This document shows, piece by piece, positions 38,386 to 50,399 of a stretch of 64,000 bases of DNA; the first letter of the stretch is position 1, and each line of letters starts with the position of its first letter. This DNA is from Cinnamomum chago (taxonomy: Eukaryota; Streptophyta; Magnoliopsida; Laurales; Lauraceae), in NCBI GenBank assembly GCA_038049695.1, contig CP142452.1, forward strand, positions 69,879,501-69,943,500. Reading direction: 5' to 3'. The translations under genes were made by a program, and so were the position numbers. Under the pieces are notes generated by a model. It did no database searches and had not been told where the DNA came from. It was given only the letters and a program-made list of their open reading frames with translations.

Positions 38386-41300
38386 GTCTATCACCCCCAT
38401 CAAGCTGATGCAGGCACTATTGGACGCGAATCTTGGTTTGAAGATCGCAAATACGATTTGAAGCAAGACCTTTTGTAAAGATATCAGCTACCTGGTCCAA
38501 TGTAAAGATGAACCGGACATCAAGCTTCTTGTGGGCTATCTTCTCACGGACAAAACGATAATTGATCTTAATGTGCTTTGTGCGAGCATGAAATATTAGA
38601 TTGAATGCCAGGGATATAGCACTAACATTGTCACACCAAATTACTAGAACTGTGGATAGAGGAATGTGAAGATCACACAAAAGAGAACATAGGCCAAATG
38701 ACTTCGGCAGCTATGTGGGCTAAGCATCGATATTCAACTTCTGTGGATGAGTGGGCCACCGTTGACTGCTTTTTGGCAGACCAAGAGATTGGGTTAGGAC
38801 CAAGAAAGACATCGAACCCACTTGTAGAGCAACGATCATACGGTGAACCGGCCCAATCCGCATCACAGTATGCTTGGAGAGAGATTGGGCTAGACCCAAA
38901 AGTAAGCCCATACTGTAAGGTTCCTTTGAGAAAGCGGAGTACACGCTTGACAGCAACCATGTGGGCATCAGTAGGAGCATGCATGAACTGGCAGACTTGA
39001 TTAACTACGAAGCATATATCAGGTCGGGTGAAAGTAACATACTGAAGTGCGCCAACGATACTTTGATATGTAGTTGGATCAGATAACGGGTGGCCATCAG
39101 TGGGGCTTAGCTTTTGTTTGGAAGCAGGAGAGCCCACTGGTTTGCAATTGACCATGTCAGTCTGAGGAGATCAATAATATATTTCATTTGAGACTAAACC
39201 AACCCACTAGGGGTGTATGTGACCTCCATGCCAAGGAAATATTTTAGATGACCCAAGTCTTTCATTTTGAAGTGCAGGCCCAACTGAGTAATCAAAGAAT
39301 TGATATAGGCAGTATCATTGCCCATAATAATGATATCATCTACGTAAAGTAGAAGATATGTTATGCTGCCATTGCCCGTATGAACAAAAAGGGATGGATC
39401 TGAGATGGATAATAAGAAGCCGAAATCAAGAAGCTGGGATGTAAATTTTTCATACCCCGCCCGTGGTGCCTGTCATAACCCATAAATGGATTTTATCATG
39501 CGACACACATGAGTCGGTTTGGTGGAGTCAATGTATCCTTGTGGTTAAGACATAAAAACGGTTTCATGAAGATCTCCATGTAAAAAAGCACATTCAACAT
39601 CTAATTGACGAAGTGGCCACTTATGAGTAACCGCCAAAGCAATCACCAGGCGAATGGTTGTGTGTTTTACCACCGGGCTAAAGGTGTCAACAAAGTCAAC
39701 ACCAGGTTGTTGAAGAAAGCCTTTGGCGACCAAGTGGGCTTTATATTTATTGATGGATCCATCCAGGTTGCGTTTAATACGATAATCCCATTTGCAGCCA
39801 ACTATATTCATGTGCGGTTCATAAGGGAACTAAGTCCATGTACCCGTTTGCTGTAGAGAGGTGAGTTCACGATCCATTGCAGCACGCCATTCAAGATTTT
39901 TGGCTGCATGTGTATAGCATGTGGGCTCAATCAGTGGGGAAGAAGCCAAGAGAGCCTGTGGAAGAGGATACTGTGAGCTGGGCGAAACTTTCTTTTAAAA
40001 ATGCCAGATTGGGACCCGGTCCGCATATGAAGATGGCGGTCAGGGACAAGGGAAGGAGGTGGAGGTTGTTCTGTTTGGGCCATGGGCTGGACAAGCTGGG
40101 CCGTGGAGGGTATTGACTGGGTTGTGATGTGGCTACTGGTTGGTGCTAAATGTGGCGTGAGTTGGGGACTGTCTTGGGCCGGTGTTGCTGGGTGGGTCAC
40201 AGCATGGGTGACAGAAATTGCCATGGCCCGGGTATGGGATGGGCTAGATAATGAGGTGGATGGTGGAAGTGGTGAAATAGGCATGTGGTGGGTTGGTTGG
40301 CCATGACCTGACATTGGCCTATTGAAATTGCTCCTTGACAGAGACCATGCGCTTAATGAAGTCCATTGTTGGAGACTGCCAAATATAGCCGTGGGATCAA
40401 GTGTATGAGAGGCTGATGAGACAGACCTGAGAGCAGTAAAAGGAAACATGGTTTCGTCAAAAGTAACATGGCAACAAATATAAACACAACCAGTGACAGG
40501 GTCCAACCATCGATAGCCTTCGTGATCAAGACTATAGCCTAAGAAAACACATTTTAGTGATTTAAAGTCAAGCTTGCATGGCTGATAGGGGAGAAGCCAT
40601 GGGATCAGCCACGTGTAACATGCACAGCCAAAAATTGGTAATGAGTAGTAATCCGGGGCAACATGAAATAGGGCCACATATGGTGAAAGTTTGGACTGAG
40701 ATAATATGGGCATTCGATTTATTAAATAAACTGTTGTATTAAACGCTTTGAACCAATATTTAGTTGGTAAAGAAGAGTGTGCAAGAAGAGTGAGTCCAGT
40801 TTCAATAATGTAAAGGTCATAGTTATTAATTTCGTTTCCTTTCGGCAAAATGGTCGAAATTTTTCGTTTCAGTCAAGTGGTCGAAACGAAATTTCGGCCA
40901 AAACTTTTCGATTTGAATTTCGGTCAATCTCGAAATTCGAGATTTCAGCCGAAATGTGACTTTTCGGCCAAAATGGAATTTTACATAATTATTTTTTTAA
41001 ACCTTTTTTACACATATATTTTGTATTTCTTATATTTTCACAAAATTTAATTCTAAGAAAATTCCTATAACGGATTAAATCTATATTTATTACTTTTTTT
41101 TTTACTTATATATGTATATATAATGTTATATTTTCCTCGAAATGTAATTCCGAAAAGTTTTGCCGAAATCCCGAATCAGCCGAAACTTTTCATTTTGCAG
41201 GCCAGAGAGAAATAAGGTCTGAAACGATATTAACAAATATGGTGATGGTGCTTCCGTTCAGTAACACCATTTTGCTGTGGGGTGTGGGGGCATGAAAATT

Positions 41301-41420
41301 GGTGAACAATACCAGCAGAAGCAAATAAGTGCTTAAATGAAGCAATGGAAAATTCACCGCCAACGTCAGAGCGAAAACTTTTAATTTTAGAATCGAAAAG
41401 CGTTCAACATAATTTTTCAA
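38386..41420 (-). mobile_element. Antisense Copia retrotransposon remnant
   Basis: Minus-strand order, from high to low coordinates: integrase core piece (41190-41420, with a GVTERKHHH-type stretch), integrase C-terminal part (39931-40848, with AHSSLPTKYW and YLINRMP), reverse transcriptase (39156-39811, with an intact YVDDI catalytic motif near 39330-39345), then the RNase H region (38417-39155, with YCDADWAG, SSTEVEY, WCDNVSAISLA and ADIFTKGL). Frames are broken by stops and shifts, for example a stop before PQGYID near 39545. A polypurine-like GATGGGGGTGA on the minus strand precedes TGTTACCTG at 38385, the probable start of its 3' LTR, but the LTR itself is not resolved. Confidence 0.85.
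40815..41208. mobile_element. Insertion in Copia integrase with TTTCGGCC words
   Basis: Interrupts the integrase coding region. It repeats TTTCGGCCAAAA and CGAAATTTCGG words in both orientations around an AT-rich middle, like a MITE. The exact ends and any duplication are unclear. Confidence 0.45.
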
Positions 41421-41429
41421 TGCACAGAA

Positions 41430-41808
41430 GATTTGAAAAACTGTAAAGATATTAGTTGGCTAATTCCTAGGTTATTGGACAAAATAGGGATTCCTTAATT
41501 ACGTATTGTGTTTAGGAAAGGACTGCTCAGTGCTCCAAATAGAAAGAATTCTAAAAAGTTCAGATTCTGAAGTATTACAGAGGTCGCTCGAGCAAACCCA
41601 TCACAGAAAAGACTTCGCTCGACCCAACATACTATTAGCTCGACCCACTAAGTTACTGGATTGAAAATTTGAAGGCAGAGAGCTGGTCGCTCAAGCGAAC
41701 TCAATGATCGCTCGAGCAAACCCCTCATAGAAAGATGATCGCTCGAGCGAAGGAAGTCATGCGCTGAACGCTGCAAATAGAGAGTAGGTCGCTCGAGCAA
41801 ACAGAGAG
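41430..41808 (+). mobile_element. LTR-like fragment with CGCTCGAGCG motifs
   Basis: Non-coding block between the Copia integrase piece and the Ty3 pol remnant. It contains six CGCTCGAGC-type words, some imperfect, between 41584 and 41800. The right edge is abrupt: at 41809 the sequence changes to Ty3 pol. Probably part of an LTR of another retroelement, but the ends are not visible. Confidence 0.4.
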
Positions 41809-42042
41809 TATGAAATTTTGAGTCGTATTGGTGAAGTGGCCTATAGATTAGTTTTGTCACCCGAGCTATCAATCGTACACAATGTGTTTCACGTGTCGAT
41901 GTTGATGAAATATGTTTCAGACCCTTCACATGTGTTACATCACGAGCCATTGAAAGTTCAGGAAGATGCCACCTACATTGAGAAGCCGGTTAGAATTGTT
42001 GACACAAAAGAACAGGAATTGAGGAACTGAACAATTCATTGG
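41809..42042 (+). pseudogene. Ty3 pol C-terminal remnant before the 5' LTR
   Basis: Nearly identical to 54756-54989, the integrase C-terminal part of the downstream element (peptides GEVAYRLVLSPELS and VHNVFHVSML). It lies directly before an LTR, as pol normally lies before the 3' LTR. This shows that a second element copy once sat upstream, giving a tandem LTR-internal-LTR arrangement. The junction into the LTR is a deletion at a shared CATTGG. Confidence 0.8.
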
Positions 42043-44103
42043 ACTTAGTTTGACACGGGTTAGGGCGCCCGTGTGATGTGTATTGAATTGGGGAATTTGT
42101 TCTTTATTTCGGAAAATTTAGGTTTTTACTCCTTTTGGTTTGTTTTATGGATCTTAACAACTTTCATGTCTTATCCGATTGGATTTGAGACTCAGAAATT
42201 GCATTTTTCGAGAAAAAAAGGGCAAAAACGACTTTTCACACTAAATCTGTCCATGAATTTCGAAAATTGCAAAAAATGGGGAAAATATACTTTTTGGAAA
42301 CTAGATATTCCGACGATCGATTTTGTCTTCTTCATCGATTTCGTCCGGGACCCACAAGTGTTAGTTTCAGCCACTTGAAGTTTTGGGACCCACATGCCCA
42401 CTTAAACAAACCAAGATGGGTTCTTTCTTCTCCATTTCATTGTTCCTGCATTCTGTTGGCTTAGACAAGGGTTTACTATTCCTCTCTTCTAGCCTCTCTC
42501 TCTCTCTTCTTGCATGACTACTTCTTGAGTGCCAAATAGAGATTTGATCTCATACTCTTCTTCCTCATCTCTCAAGCATTCCAAGGATACCTTTTTCAAG
42601 AACATTGAGTTGGAACAACCCTCTTCTCCAAGCCCTTCTTCTTGATTCGAGCTGTAAAAAGGTTAGCAAAGGCTTCCCTTCTTGAAAATCATGGTTTTCT
42701 TTACTTTTGGAGTTTCTTTTTCATACATGCAAAGGGGTTCTTGAAGAGCTTCCTTCATTTGCAAAAATGTTAGATTTCTAGGGTGTTTTCATGGGGTTTT
42801 TTGTAGATTGGAGCTTGGGCTGTTGAGAGATCATCTTGAAGTGTTTTATTTCTCTTCTTAGCTAAGGCAAGTAACTATTCAGATGATGTGTTTACATACT
42901 ATTTATAGAGATTAGTGGTTTCATTTCTTAAAATTTTTGAATCTCTCTCTCTCTCATGTTGTTTTTCTTCTTTCAATTTATGGACTAATTCTTAGGTTGT
43001 TTAAATGATTTGTTGATATCTACATTTTTGTTTCTAAGTGTTGTTTCAACAATTTGAAATTCTTTGGCAATGAATCTTCTTGAGTTAGTCCTAAACATTT
43101 TAATGTTAGTGTATTTGTGGTGAATGAAAATGCTTTGTTAGTATCAAGATTTTGTTTGGAAAGATGGAATAAATTAGTGTATGGATGTTTTAATGGAGTT
43201 GTTGTGGCAAGGAGAAGCCCAAAATGTGTGAAATTGATTGTGGGAGAGAAGAAGCGGAAAAAGAATCACAAAAAGAAGAGAAAAAAAATGCAATTTCTGC
43301 ACTTCAAACGGGCCTAGGCAGCAACCTGGCCCGCTCTTGGGCAGGGCCCAGGCCTGTTTTCTGGGCTGTTTTCAGGCCCATTTTAGGCTTGTTTGCAGCC
43401 CATTTTCAGGCCCGTTTCAGGCCTTTTTCCAGCTCTTTTCCCAACCCATTTCCTCCATTGTTTGAAGTCCATTTAGCCCCTATTGACACATGGAAGTCCG
43501 GAATGAATACATTGAATTAAATAATTTAGAATCGTGAAATTTAAATGGAAAAAGTGATGGAATTGCTTGATGTTAGAATTACCCGGGAACTTGTTAAAGT
43601 CTTAATATACACTTTATACCCTTAATTGGCAGAGATCTTTAGTGGCACCAAGCTCCTCATTTATTATCGACATTAAGAGCCTAAGTGTATATTGAGACGA
43701 CCCGTGGTAAGCCAATGAACCATTATACACTAATTCATTCCAAGTTATAAAGTTTATATGTTTTTCTTTTATAATTTGATTTGAAATGGATTTAGTGGTT
43801 CACCACGTTTGGAAATATCGATAAGACTACTCGTTTGATTTGTTTGCTATTGTTCGTTTGTTATTGCTCAGAGTAGTTATTTTTATCGATGAAAATGTAT
43901 TGAAATGATTTGATATATTGATTTAAAATTTCGATCGGCACCACTAAGCATGGGATCTTTGTTGGATTGATCACCGGACCTGGAATCCTTAAAAATTATT
44001 GCCAACCGTAGTTTGGGTCCCCATTTATTGTTCCAGCCATGGCTACAGTTAGATCGTTCCGTCCATTTAATATGGTTCGGTAATTGATCGAGTACTTTCA
44101 TTA
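42037..44103 (+). mobile_element. Ty3 (Tekay-like) 5' LTR, first part
   Basis: Sense-strand LTR lacking its first 137 bases or so, lost in the CATTGG deletion. It matches 55263-55898 of the 3' LTR and, on the complement, the solo LTR at 34351-37317. It continues at 49477 after the CACTA insertion. Confidence 0.85.
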
Positions 44104-47100
44104 CACTACTAGAAAATTGACTTTTAGCGGCCGCCAAAAGCCGTCGCTAAAAGTGGGCTGGTGGTCGCAAATAATTTAAAATTTTTTTTTTGGACTATTT
44201 GGCGGTCGCTAATACTCCATATAGCGGCCACTAATACATTGTTTATTTGAATTTTTATTTTTATTTTTTATTTTTTTAAAGTATTAGTGGCGGTCGCTAA
44301 TAGTGCCAGTGGCGGCCGCTAAAGCTAACAAATTTTTTTTAAAAAAAAATATTCGGTATTTCTCAAATTTTGTCCTTCTTTTCATACCTATACCTGTACC
44401 TGAGTATATACAGCTACTACCATCAATTAAAATTACAAATAACAAAAGACCATCAATTAAAATTACAAATAACAAAAGAAAGTCTTATATTAATTATATT
44501 CAAAACATTACAAAAGTTTCAATAAATTATATCCATTACAATTATAGGAAAAAAAAAATTTTCCATGTAGGGTGCCGTGGTATATCCGTTGCTCTCAAAC
44601 CTGAACAGAAAAAGAAAAATAAATATTAATAGATAAGTATAAAAATTGGCAATTTATAATAAATATAAAAAAATTAAGAATTAAAATTAAAATTTTAACC
44701 AACGTTTCAACATTACGAGCAATCAGAGAGTCGGAATCTCGTTCCGTCAGTTTCTCCAAGGTCCCTGCTAGTAGATAAGATTTTCATTAGAATGACAAAA
44801 TTTATGATTATCAACATAACCAATATAAATAACCAATATACACAAATAAAAAGAAATGGTTCTAAAACGTATATACGCAGTGAATGCAAATATGCTTGTT
44901 TTAGTGTCAGATATGTGTAACAAGTTTAATTGATTTAAGTGCAAAGCTAAGCAGGGCATCAGCTTGTGCTCTGAACACAACAGTATCACAAGAAAACCAA
45001 TGAAAGAATTGCACAAAGTGGTAAATTTCACTAGGAATATAAGTCATGTGTCTTTAACCAACAATTCATTTATCTCTGTTTCTATGACCTGATTTTCAAA
45101 ATACATGCAAAGACGTGCAAAGACGAGTACAAGAAGAAAAGAAAGCAAAACACAACTTAAAATAAATTGATATGGCCTTATAATGCATATATACCACCCG
45201 ATATTAAAATAAGTTAAAGAATTTTGTCAAAGTCAAAGTCAAATTCACACTCAAATTATCAGAAAAAATGGCTGTCATACCCATATATCATTCCACAAGT
45301 GCATGGGTGCACCATCCCATCCATGCATTCTCCACGGTGAGTCCCCTTTGCATCACCTGACATGGAAGTCAGAAACTTCATTATCCAATGATCACATATG
45401 CATCTCGTCCGCTCAATGAACAGCCTGTATCTTTAGTACACCCAAACAACCTCTGAAGTATTAGACAGAAGAGAGGACTTACCAACCCTAATCTATATCC
45501 TCCTCTATCGATGTCATTATTCCCAATCTGGTCGATATGTAACACTTGTTTGCCAAAAGGATAAGAGATCTGAAACAAATACATGAACTCATGACAATGA
45601 CTAAGCTTGTCATCTTGATGATCAATGCAGTTGGTAAGGCTGATGAGAGATGCCAAATTGGTGAGCTATTATCAAACGAATGTACATAAAATATGATATA
45701 ACAAAATTAGAATTGATAGAGCAATTCTAATTTGAATGACGGGTGTTCTTACAAGTTCCCTTGTGCACAATTTGAAGGAGGGGATTTTGTATAATGGCTC
45801 CAAGATCAGTCACTGCAAGAAAAGAACCACAGGCACAAATATTATGTTTATGCATGTATCAAGGGAACACACTAGCCTCAGTAGTAGTTCTGAATGGGTT
45901 ACATACAAGTTCCTGTTGTTTTCAAGATCCAATTGGGTACTTCCCCGGTCAGCATGTTGTTTGTAAGATACCTTCATTATTGAAAAAAGAATCATTGTCA
46001 ATGTGAAGGACACTGCAAAATATGAGCAAATCTATAGATTTTCAACTTTCAAATGTAAACAAAGTGAGGGAATAAGAGGGGAAAAAAGATAGCATAGGAA
46101 ATGCCAGATTACTTGCATAAAGTCCATTGCAAACAACCCATCAAAGTTTGTTAGAATTACTCTTGTCAAGTTGTTAAAGTTAAAGTCTCTGCAGCAGATA
46201 GAATTTTCATCAGAACAACAAAAGATATGATTATCAACGTAGCCAACATAAATATCCAATATACACATAAAAAAATGTTTGTAAATCAAAGAATGGAATG
46301 CACAGAGGGGAACAACAATTAGACTTGCTCTCTTCCACAGAGTTGAGTATGATAAAATGAAGAAGGAACTAAAATACTTGTTCTAAAATGGATGTGTAGA
46401 ATTACAAGGGAACATGGATAGAATTAAGAGAAACCTATAAGAGTAGAACCACCATAAGAGAAAATCATGAGATGAAAAAGAAATAGTTAACACACACATA
46501 GAAATAGATTTCAAACAACATTATATATAAATAATTGGAGCTTTCCAAGTTCAAGACAATAACAATTTTAAAAATAAACATAATAAAAAAATAAATTTGA
46601 GATCCCTCACAAGAACATGCACTGGTTACCAATTCTCTTCATACACTTTTTTAAAAATATGAAAAAAAAAAAAATGCCTGCATCTATGAATATCATCATC
46701 AATATCCTAACTTCCTCCAATCAATCAGGAGTTAGCTTAAAAAAAAAAATTTGGGTCTACATTGGGACTACAGTGAATGTAAACTATTAAAACAAAGTGA
46801 AGAGAAAGGGAAACATCTACATAAATCAAATTCCATGTTTCATTTCTTTGTTTTGCTAGGTAGTTGGAGATTCATCTTCCCATAAATCAAATGCCCCCCC
46901 CCATCAGGCTCTAAGTACTGAAGGTATGATCTTTTGAACAACACCTCATCATAGGTGCCTGTTGAAAAAAGTTTTGCCCCAGCACCTGAGCACAAATACA
47001 CTTTTTCTTTGGAAGGGGCCAAGGAACACCTACAAGATAGAGTCCAGAGGATCAAACCAGCACCTCAAGAATCATTCCACATGGAATTGAGTAAAGGGAA

Positions 47101-47960
47101 ATGAGCCCAATAATGCAAAACCAAAACTAAGAGCCCTTCCAATCTTTACTCTGCTTGCAAATAACGCTGATCTTACTCATACGAGCAAGGTAAAGATGAA
47201 CTTGCCCTGTAGCCTTTAGGTCGCATGAGTCACCCGAGATTAATGATAACGTCCCTAAGAAATTAAAAAGGCAAAACAGATTCAACACATACCTTTCGTT
47301 CCTCACCTTTCAAACCCCAAGGGGTGGTCCAGACATTCATCTTAAAGCTCAACAAATAGAAATAACAGATTTTTTCTATTTCAAGAAGCATTCTTTGTGT
47401 TTAAAGGGAAACCCATGATGTTACACATAAAAAGGGAGCCCAATCATTCTTCGGAAATGACTGCTCTTACAGGAAGAACCACCATCTCTTACCATCAAAA
47501 AGAGGAAAATTTTTCCTGCCCATTTCAAGCTAGAGAAACATGGGCACTAAAGTAATCTCCACTAATTTAGAACTACATAACCAAGTGAAGAAATAACTTC
47601 CATCTTTTTTCTACCAGAGAACGAAACCAACTTCATTTTTTGTCTTGTTGCTTTTAGAAGATCTTGAAGAGCAGGCCTCCATGCCTGGCAAAGAAAGGTG
47701 CAACCACGAGGGATTCCATCGGTACCTGGTTCGCAGTTCAATTAATCCAATAACCTAAATAACACAAACTACTTCAAAATTGTAAGTACAAGTCCTCAGA
47801 CTTCCAATCCTATATACTGCATCCAGCCAGATCTAGCAAATTCTTCTTCCAAAACAACTCCCTAAAAAACCACACCTTACCAAACTTAACTTCAACCAAG
47901 AGCTCGTAGCAGAGTCATAAGATGATCAAAGAACAACAAAAGAAGAATCAGAAGGAATAC

Positions 47961-48048
47961 CTCATATGCTTTCAATGACTGATCCGCAGCTTCTTTCTTC
48001 TCATTCCCAGCCTTGAATTCAGCAAGATAACGATAATAATCCCCTTTC
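47961..48048 (-). pseudogene. Captured 14-3-3 exon
   Basis: On the minus strand an 88-bp exon lies between an acceptor (TTTGATTGCAG) and a donor (GTATTC). It encodes [11 protein letters not shown] followed by [14 protein letters not shown]. This is the highly conserved 14-3-3 core segment with the phosphopeptide-binding RY pair. Only this exon was found, inside the CACTA element, so it is a captured fragment and not a gene. The reading frame and splice sites are intact. Confidence 0.85.
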
Positions 48049-48364
48049 CTGCAATCAAAGAAACAAGAATCCAAACCCTAAAAATCCAAAATATCACTAA
48101 ATTAAACACAAGATCACTCACTCACTCACTCACATCTTGTAGTAAAACACAGTCGATTATCTAGTGATTTTTTTTCTCATTTTCTAAGATATCCAAATGA
48201 AACTTGATTTTCAATTTCAAACAAAAAAGGGGAAGAAAGGAAAGAAACCTTTAGAAATTGATTGAAGGCACACTACCTCTTAACTCATAGCTGGGGTTTC
48301 TTGGATTGGGTTTGGAAGAAGGAGTGACCCTGGGTTGATCACAGCTGGGGTTTCTTGGATTGGG

Positions 48365-48690
48365 TTTCGAAGAAATATAAGAGGTTTTTTTGTGGATTTT
48401 TCCAAACGAAAGCCCGAGGAGTTGGTCTCCCGGGATTATTGTTGTTGGTGTTGACAATTGGTAACTGGCGGTGGCATTGCTTCTTCGAAGGATGAGATTG
48501 AGAAGTGGTGTCATCATGGGGCAATTGGGGATGAAGATAGGAACAGTGATGGCGATAGCAGTGACCAGATGATTGCCAATTGAAGCAAATCTTCTTTTGT
48601 GATTGAGCTTGACCAGGACGACTATGGATTCTCTTGTATCCTTGCCTTTCTACTATAATGCCACCCATATATCTTAAAGCAATGCAATTC
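48365..48690 (-). pseudogene. Captured CCCH zinc-finger gene fragment
   Basis: On the minus strand a T-rich acceptor (CAG at 48691-48693) opens a frame containing KKICFNWQSSGHC and HHCSYLHPQLP, a C-x8-C-x4-C-x3-H zinc finger. The surrounding pattern (KRIHSR before it, an LP pair after it) recalls plant WD40-plus-CCCH (zfwd-type) RNA-binding proteins; that subfamily call is from memory. The 3' part includes a 54-bp tandem duplication that repeats SKPNPRNPS in an overlapping frame. Confidence 0.6.
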
Positions 48691-49476
48691 CTGAAAAAAA
48701 AAAAAAAAACAATCAATCAATGTTAGCAAAGTGCCTGCAGTCTGCATCCAAGAACGCTAATCTCATCAAGAAATCATCAATAAACCCAAGAAAACAAAGT
48801 AAATAAACAACACAAATTTGCCTTGAAAAACCCTAGAATCAGCTAATCATCCCTATTTTTTGCCCAAATAGAGAAGAAATCATTGCCAACACAATGAGAG
48901 AACGAAACCCCACTAAATTTCATTGAAAACCCATAGCATCCTTGAAAGAAACTAATAAAACCAATAAAGAAACGAAACAACACAAAAACTGCATTGCAAG
49001 AACCCTAGATTCAAGAGTCTATAGCTGTATAAGTCAAACAGAGAAATCAGAGCAGGGAGGGAGAGAGAGAGAGAGCCGGTGGGGGCTCCGGCACGCGGGA
49101 GCGAGGGCACAGTGCAGAGAGAGAGAGAGAGCTCCGGCGCAGGCAAGCTCCGGCTATGGCGTGGGCGCGGGCGGGCACAGTGCAGAGCGAGAAGGAGAGG
49201 GACGGTGGTAGAGAGAGGGAGAGGGAGGAAGAGAGAGAGAACCGGTGGAGGCTCCGGCGCAGGCGGGCTCCGGCGGTGGACGGCTGGTGCGGCGGGATGC
49301 AGAGATTGGGCGCGCGAGGGCAGAGCGCGGGAGAGGAAATAAAGAGTGGGAAGGGAAAAAAAAAACAAAAGAGAAGGTGGGTTCCGTGGGGTTAAAAGGG
49401 AATGGCCCTTTTGTGACCGCACACAGACGGTCGCCCGCTTATTGCTGAGCAAATAACAAAATCTCTAGTAGTGTTA

Positions 49477-50234
49477 CTTCGGTGATAAAGTACGTTATTG
49501 ATTGAATACTCTTGTTATTTTAATAATGAGGTATGTTATTGATTGAGTGCTCTTGTTACCTCGGTAATAGGAGAATATTGCAGATGTGGATCGCCATTGT
49601 TTTACTCGATTGTCATTGATTTATTCGATTTATTATGTTTCTTGAAATTATTTATGTTTTATAAACTCTGTCTTTTGTTATCTGTTTAATTGCTTGCTAG
49701 ACCGTCGCGTCTGATATTTTATTGTTTGATGCCAGATTTCGACCCCACCCCCTTTTAGGCGGAGCGAGAGGAGGAGGCGGGCGAGCCGCCGATTGGATGA
49801 GAGTGGCAACCCAACGATGTCGTCTAGATGTCGGGTTGGGTTATGAGACGAATCACTTTTTCGGATAGATGTTTCTTTTTGGGATCTTGTTATAGCCTTT
49901 GTTGGCTATTGTTGGGAAAATTATAAATCTTAATTAACTTTTGTTATTGTACTAAACTTGAATTATTATGGGCTTATTAATGATATATTTCTCATTTTGA
50001 TATCCATCACCCATTTTATGTTATTTATTGAAATACATGTTTGCTACATTGTCTCCGCGAAGTTTATACATGATGAAAGAAATTTTGTACCGTGATGGAT
50101 TGATTTCGAGGATCCTCTCCACGAAAACATGTGTGAAACCAGTGCGTGCAGGTGGAATTTTTTGGCCCGCCGCGCCGCGCCGCGGCCCTGGATTCGGGAC
50201 ATGTCTTGTTAGGTCTCGGTGCGGGGGCGTGACA
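49477..50234 (+). mobile_element. Ty3 5' LTR, second part
   Basis: The continuation of the LTR after the CACTA insertion, ending GGGGGCGTGACA. It matches the complement of about 34351-35100 in the solo LTR. Together with 42037-44103 and the lost start it makes about 2.96 kb. Confidence 0.85.
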
Positions 50235-50238
50235 GGCT

Positions 50239-50250
50239 TGGTATCAGAGC
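50239..50250 (+). other. Primer-binding site, initiator tRNA-Met
   Basis: TGGTATCAGAGC lies four bases after the LTR end and complements the 3' end of initiator tRNA-Met, the primer for minus-strand DNA synthesis in many plant Ty3 elements. Confidence 0.85.
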
Positions 50251-50399
50251 GAGAAATGTTTTGGGCAATTAAAAATGGAGTAGAAGCATAGGGACGTGGC
50301 AAGGATCTGTTAGGATGTTTGTTAGTTAGTATCGATTGGGATTTGGGGTATGTCCGGTTTACTATATTTTGTTGTATTAACAAGTGGGCTTGTAGCACT

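Larger units (their letters stand above)
44104..49473. mobile_element. Complete non-autonomous CACTA transposon, TSD TTA
   Basis: A 5,370-bp element with termini CACTACTAG and CTAGTAGTG, flanked by TTA on both sides (44101-44103 and 49474-49476), the 3-bp duplication of CACTA (En/Spm) elements. Subterminal GCGGTCGCTAA/GCGGCCGCTAA words lie within 44127-44330, with counterparts at 49412-49456. No transposase frame was found. It carries minus-strand host-gene exons (14-3-3 and CCCH). An internal block of about 85 bp is repeated (44780-44860 and 46195-46275). A 54-bp tandem repeat lies at 48289-48380. A GC-rich, GA-repeat tract fills 49060-49340. Confidence 0.9.

Noticed and set aside
41809..42030. 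Independent small gene
   Set aside because: It is nearly identical to the integrase C-terminal region at 54756-54989 and is a retrotransposon remnant.
46840..47055. 71-codon minus-strand frame in the first CACTA element
   Set aside because: No recognisable domain and no clear splice signals. It may be captured sequence, but the evidence is too thin to list.
48952..49452. 166-codon minus-strand frame, Leu/Pro/Ser-rich
   Set aside because: It reads through the GA- and GC-rich repeat tract of the CACTA element and shows no recognisable domain; frames on the other strand are equally open.
50239..50250. tRNA gene
   Set aside because: Only the 12-base complement of the tRNA 3' end is present; it is a retrotransposon primer-binding site.
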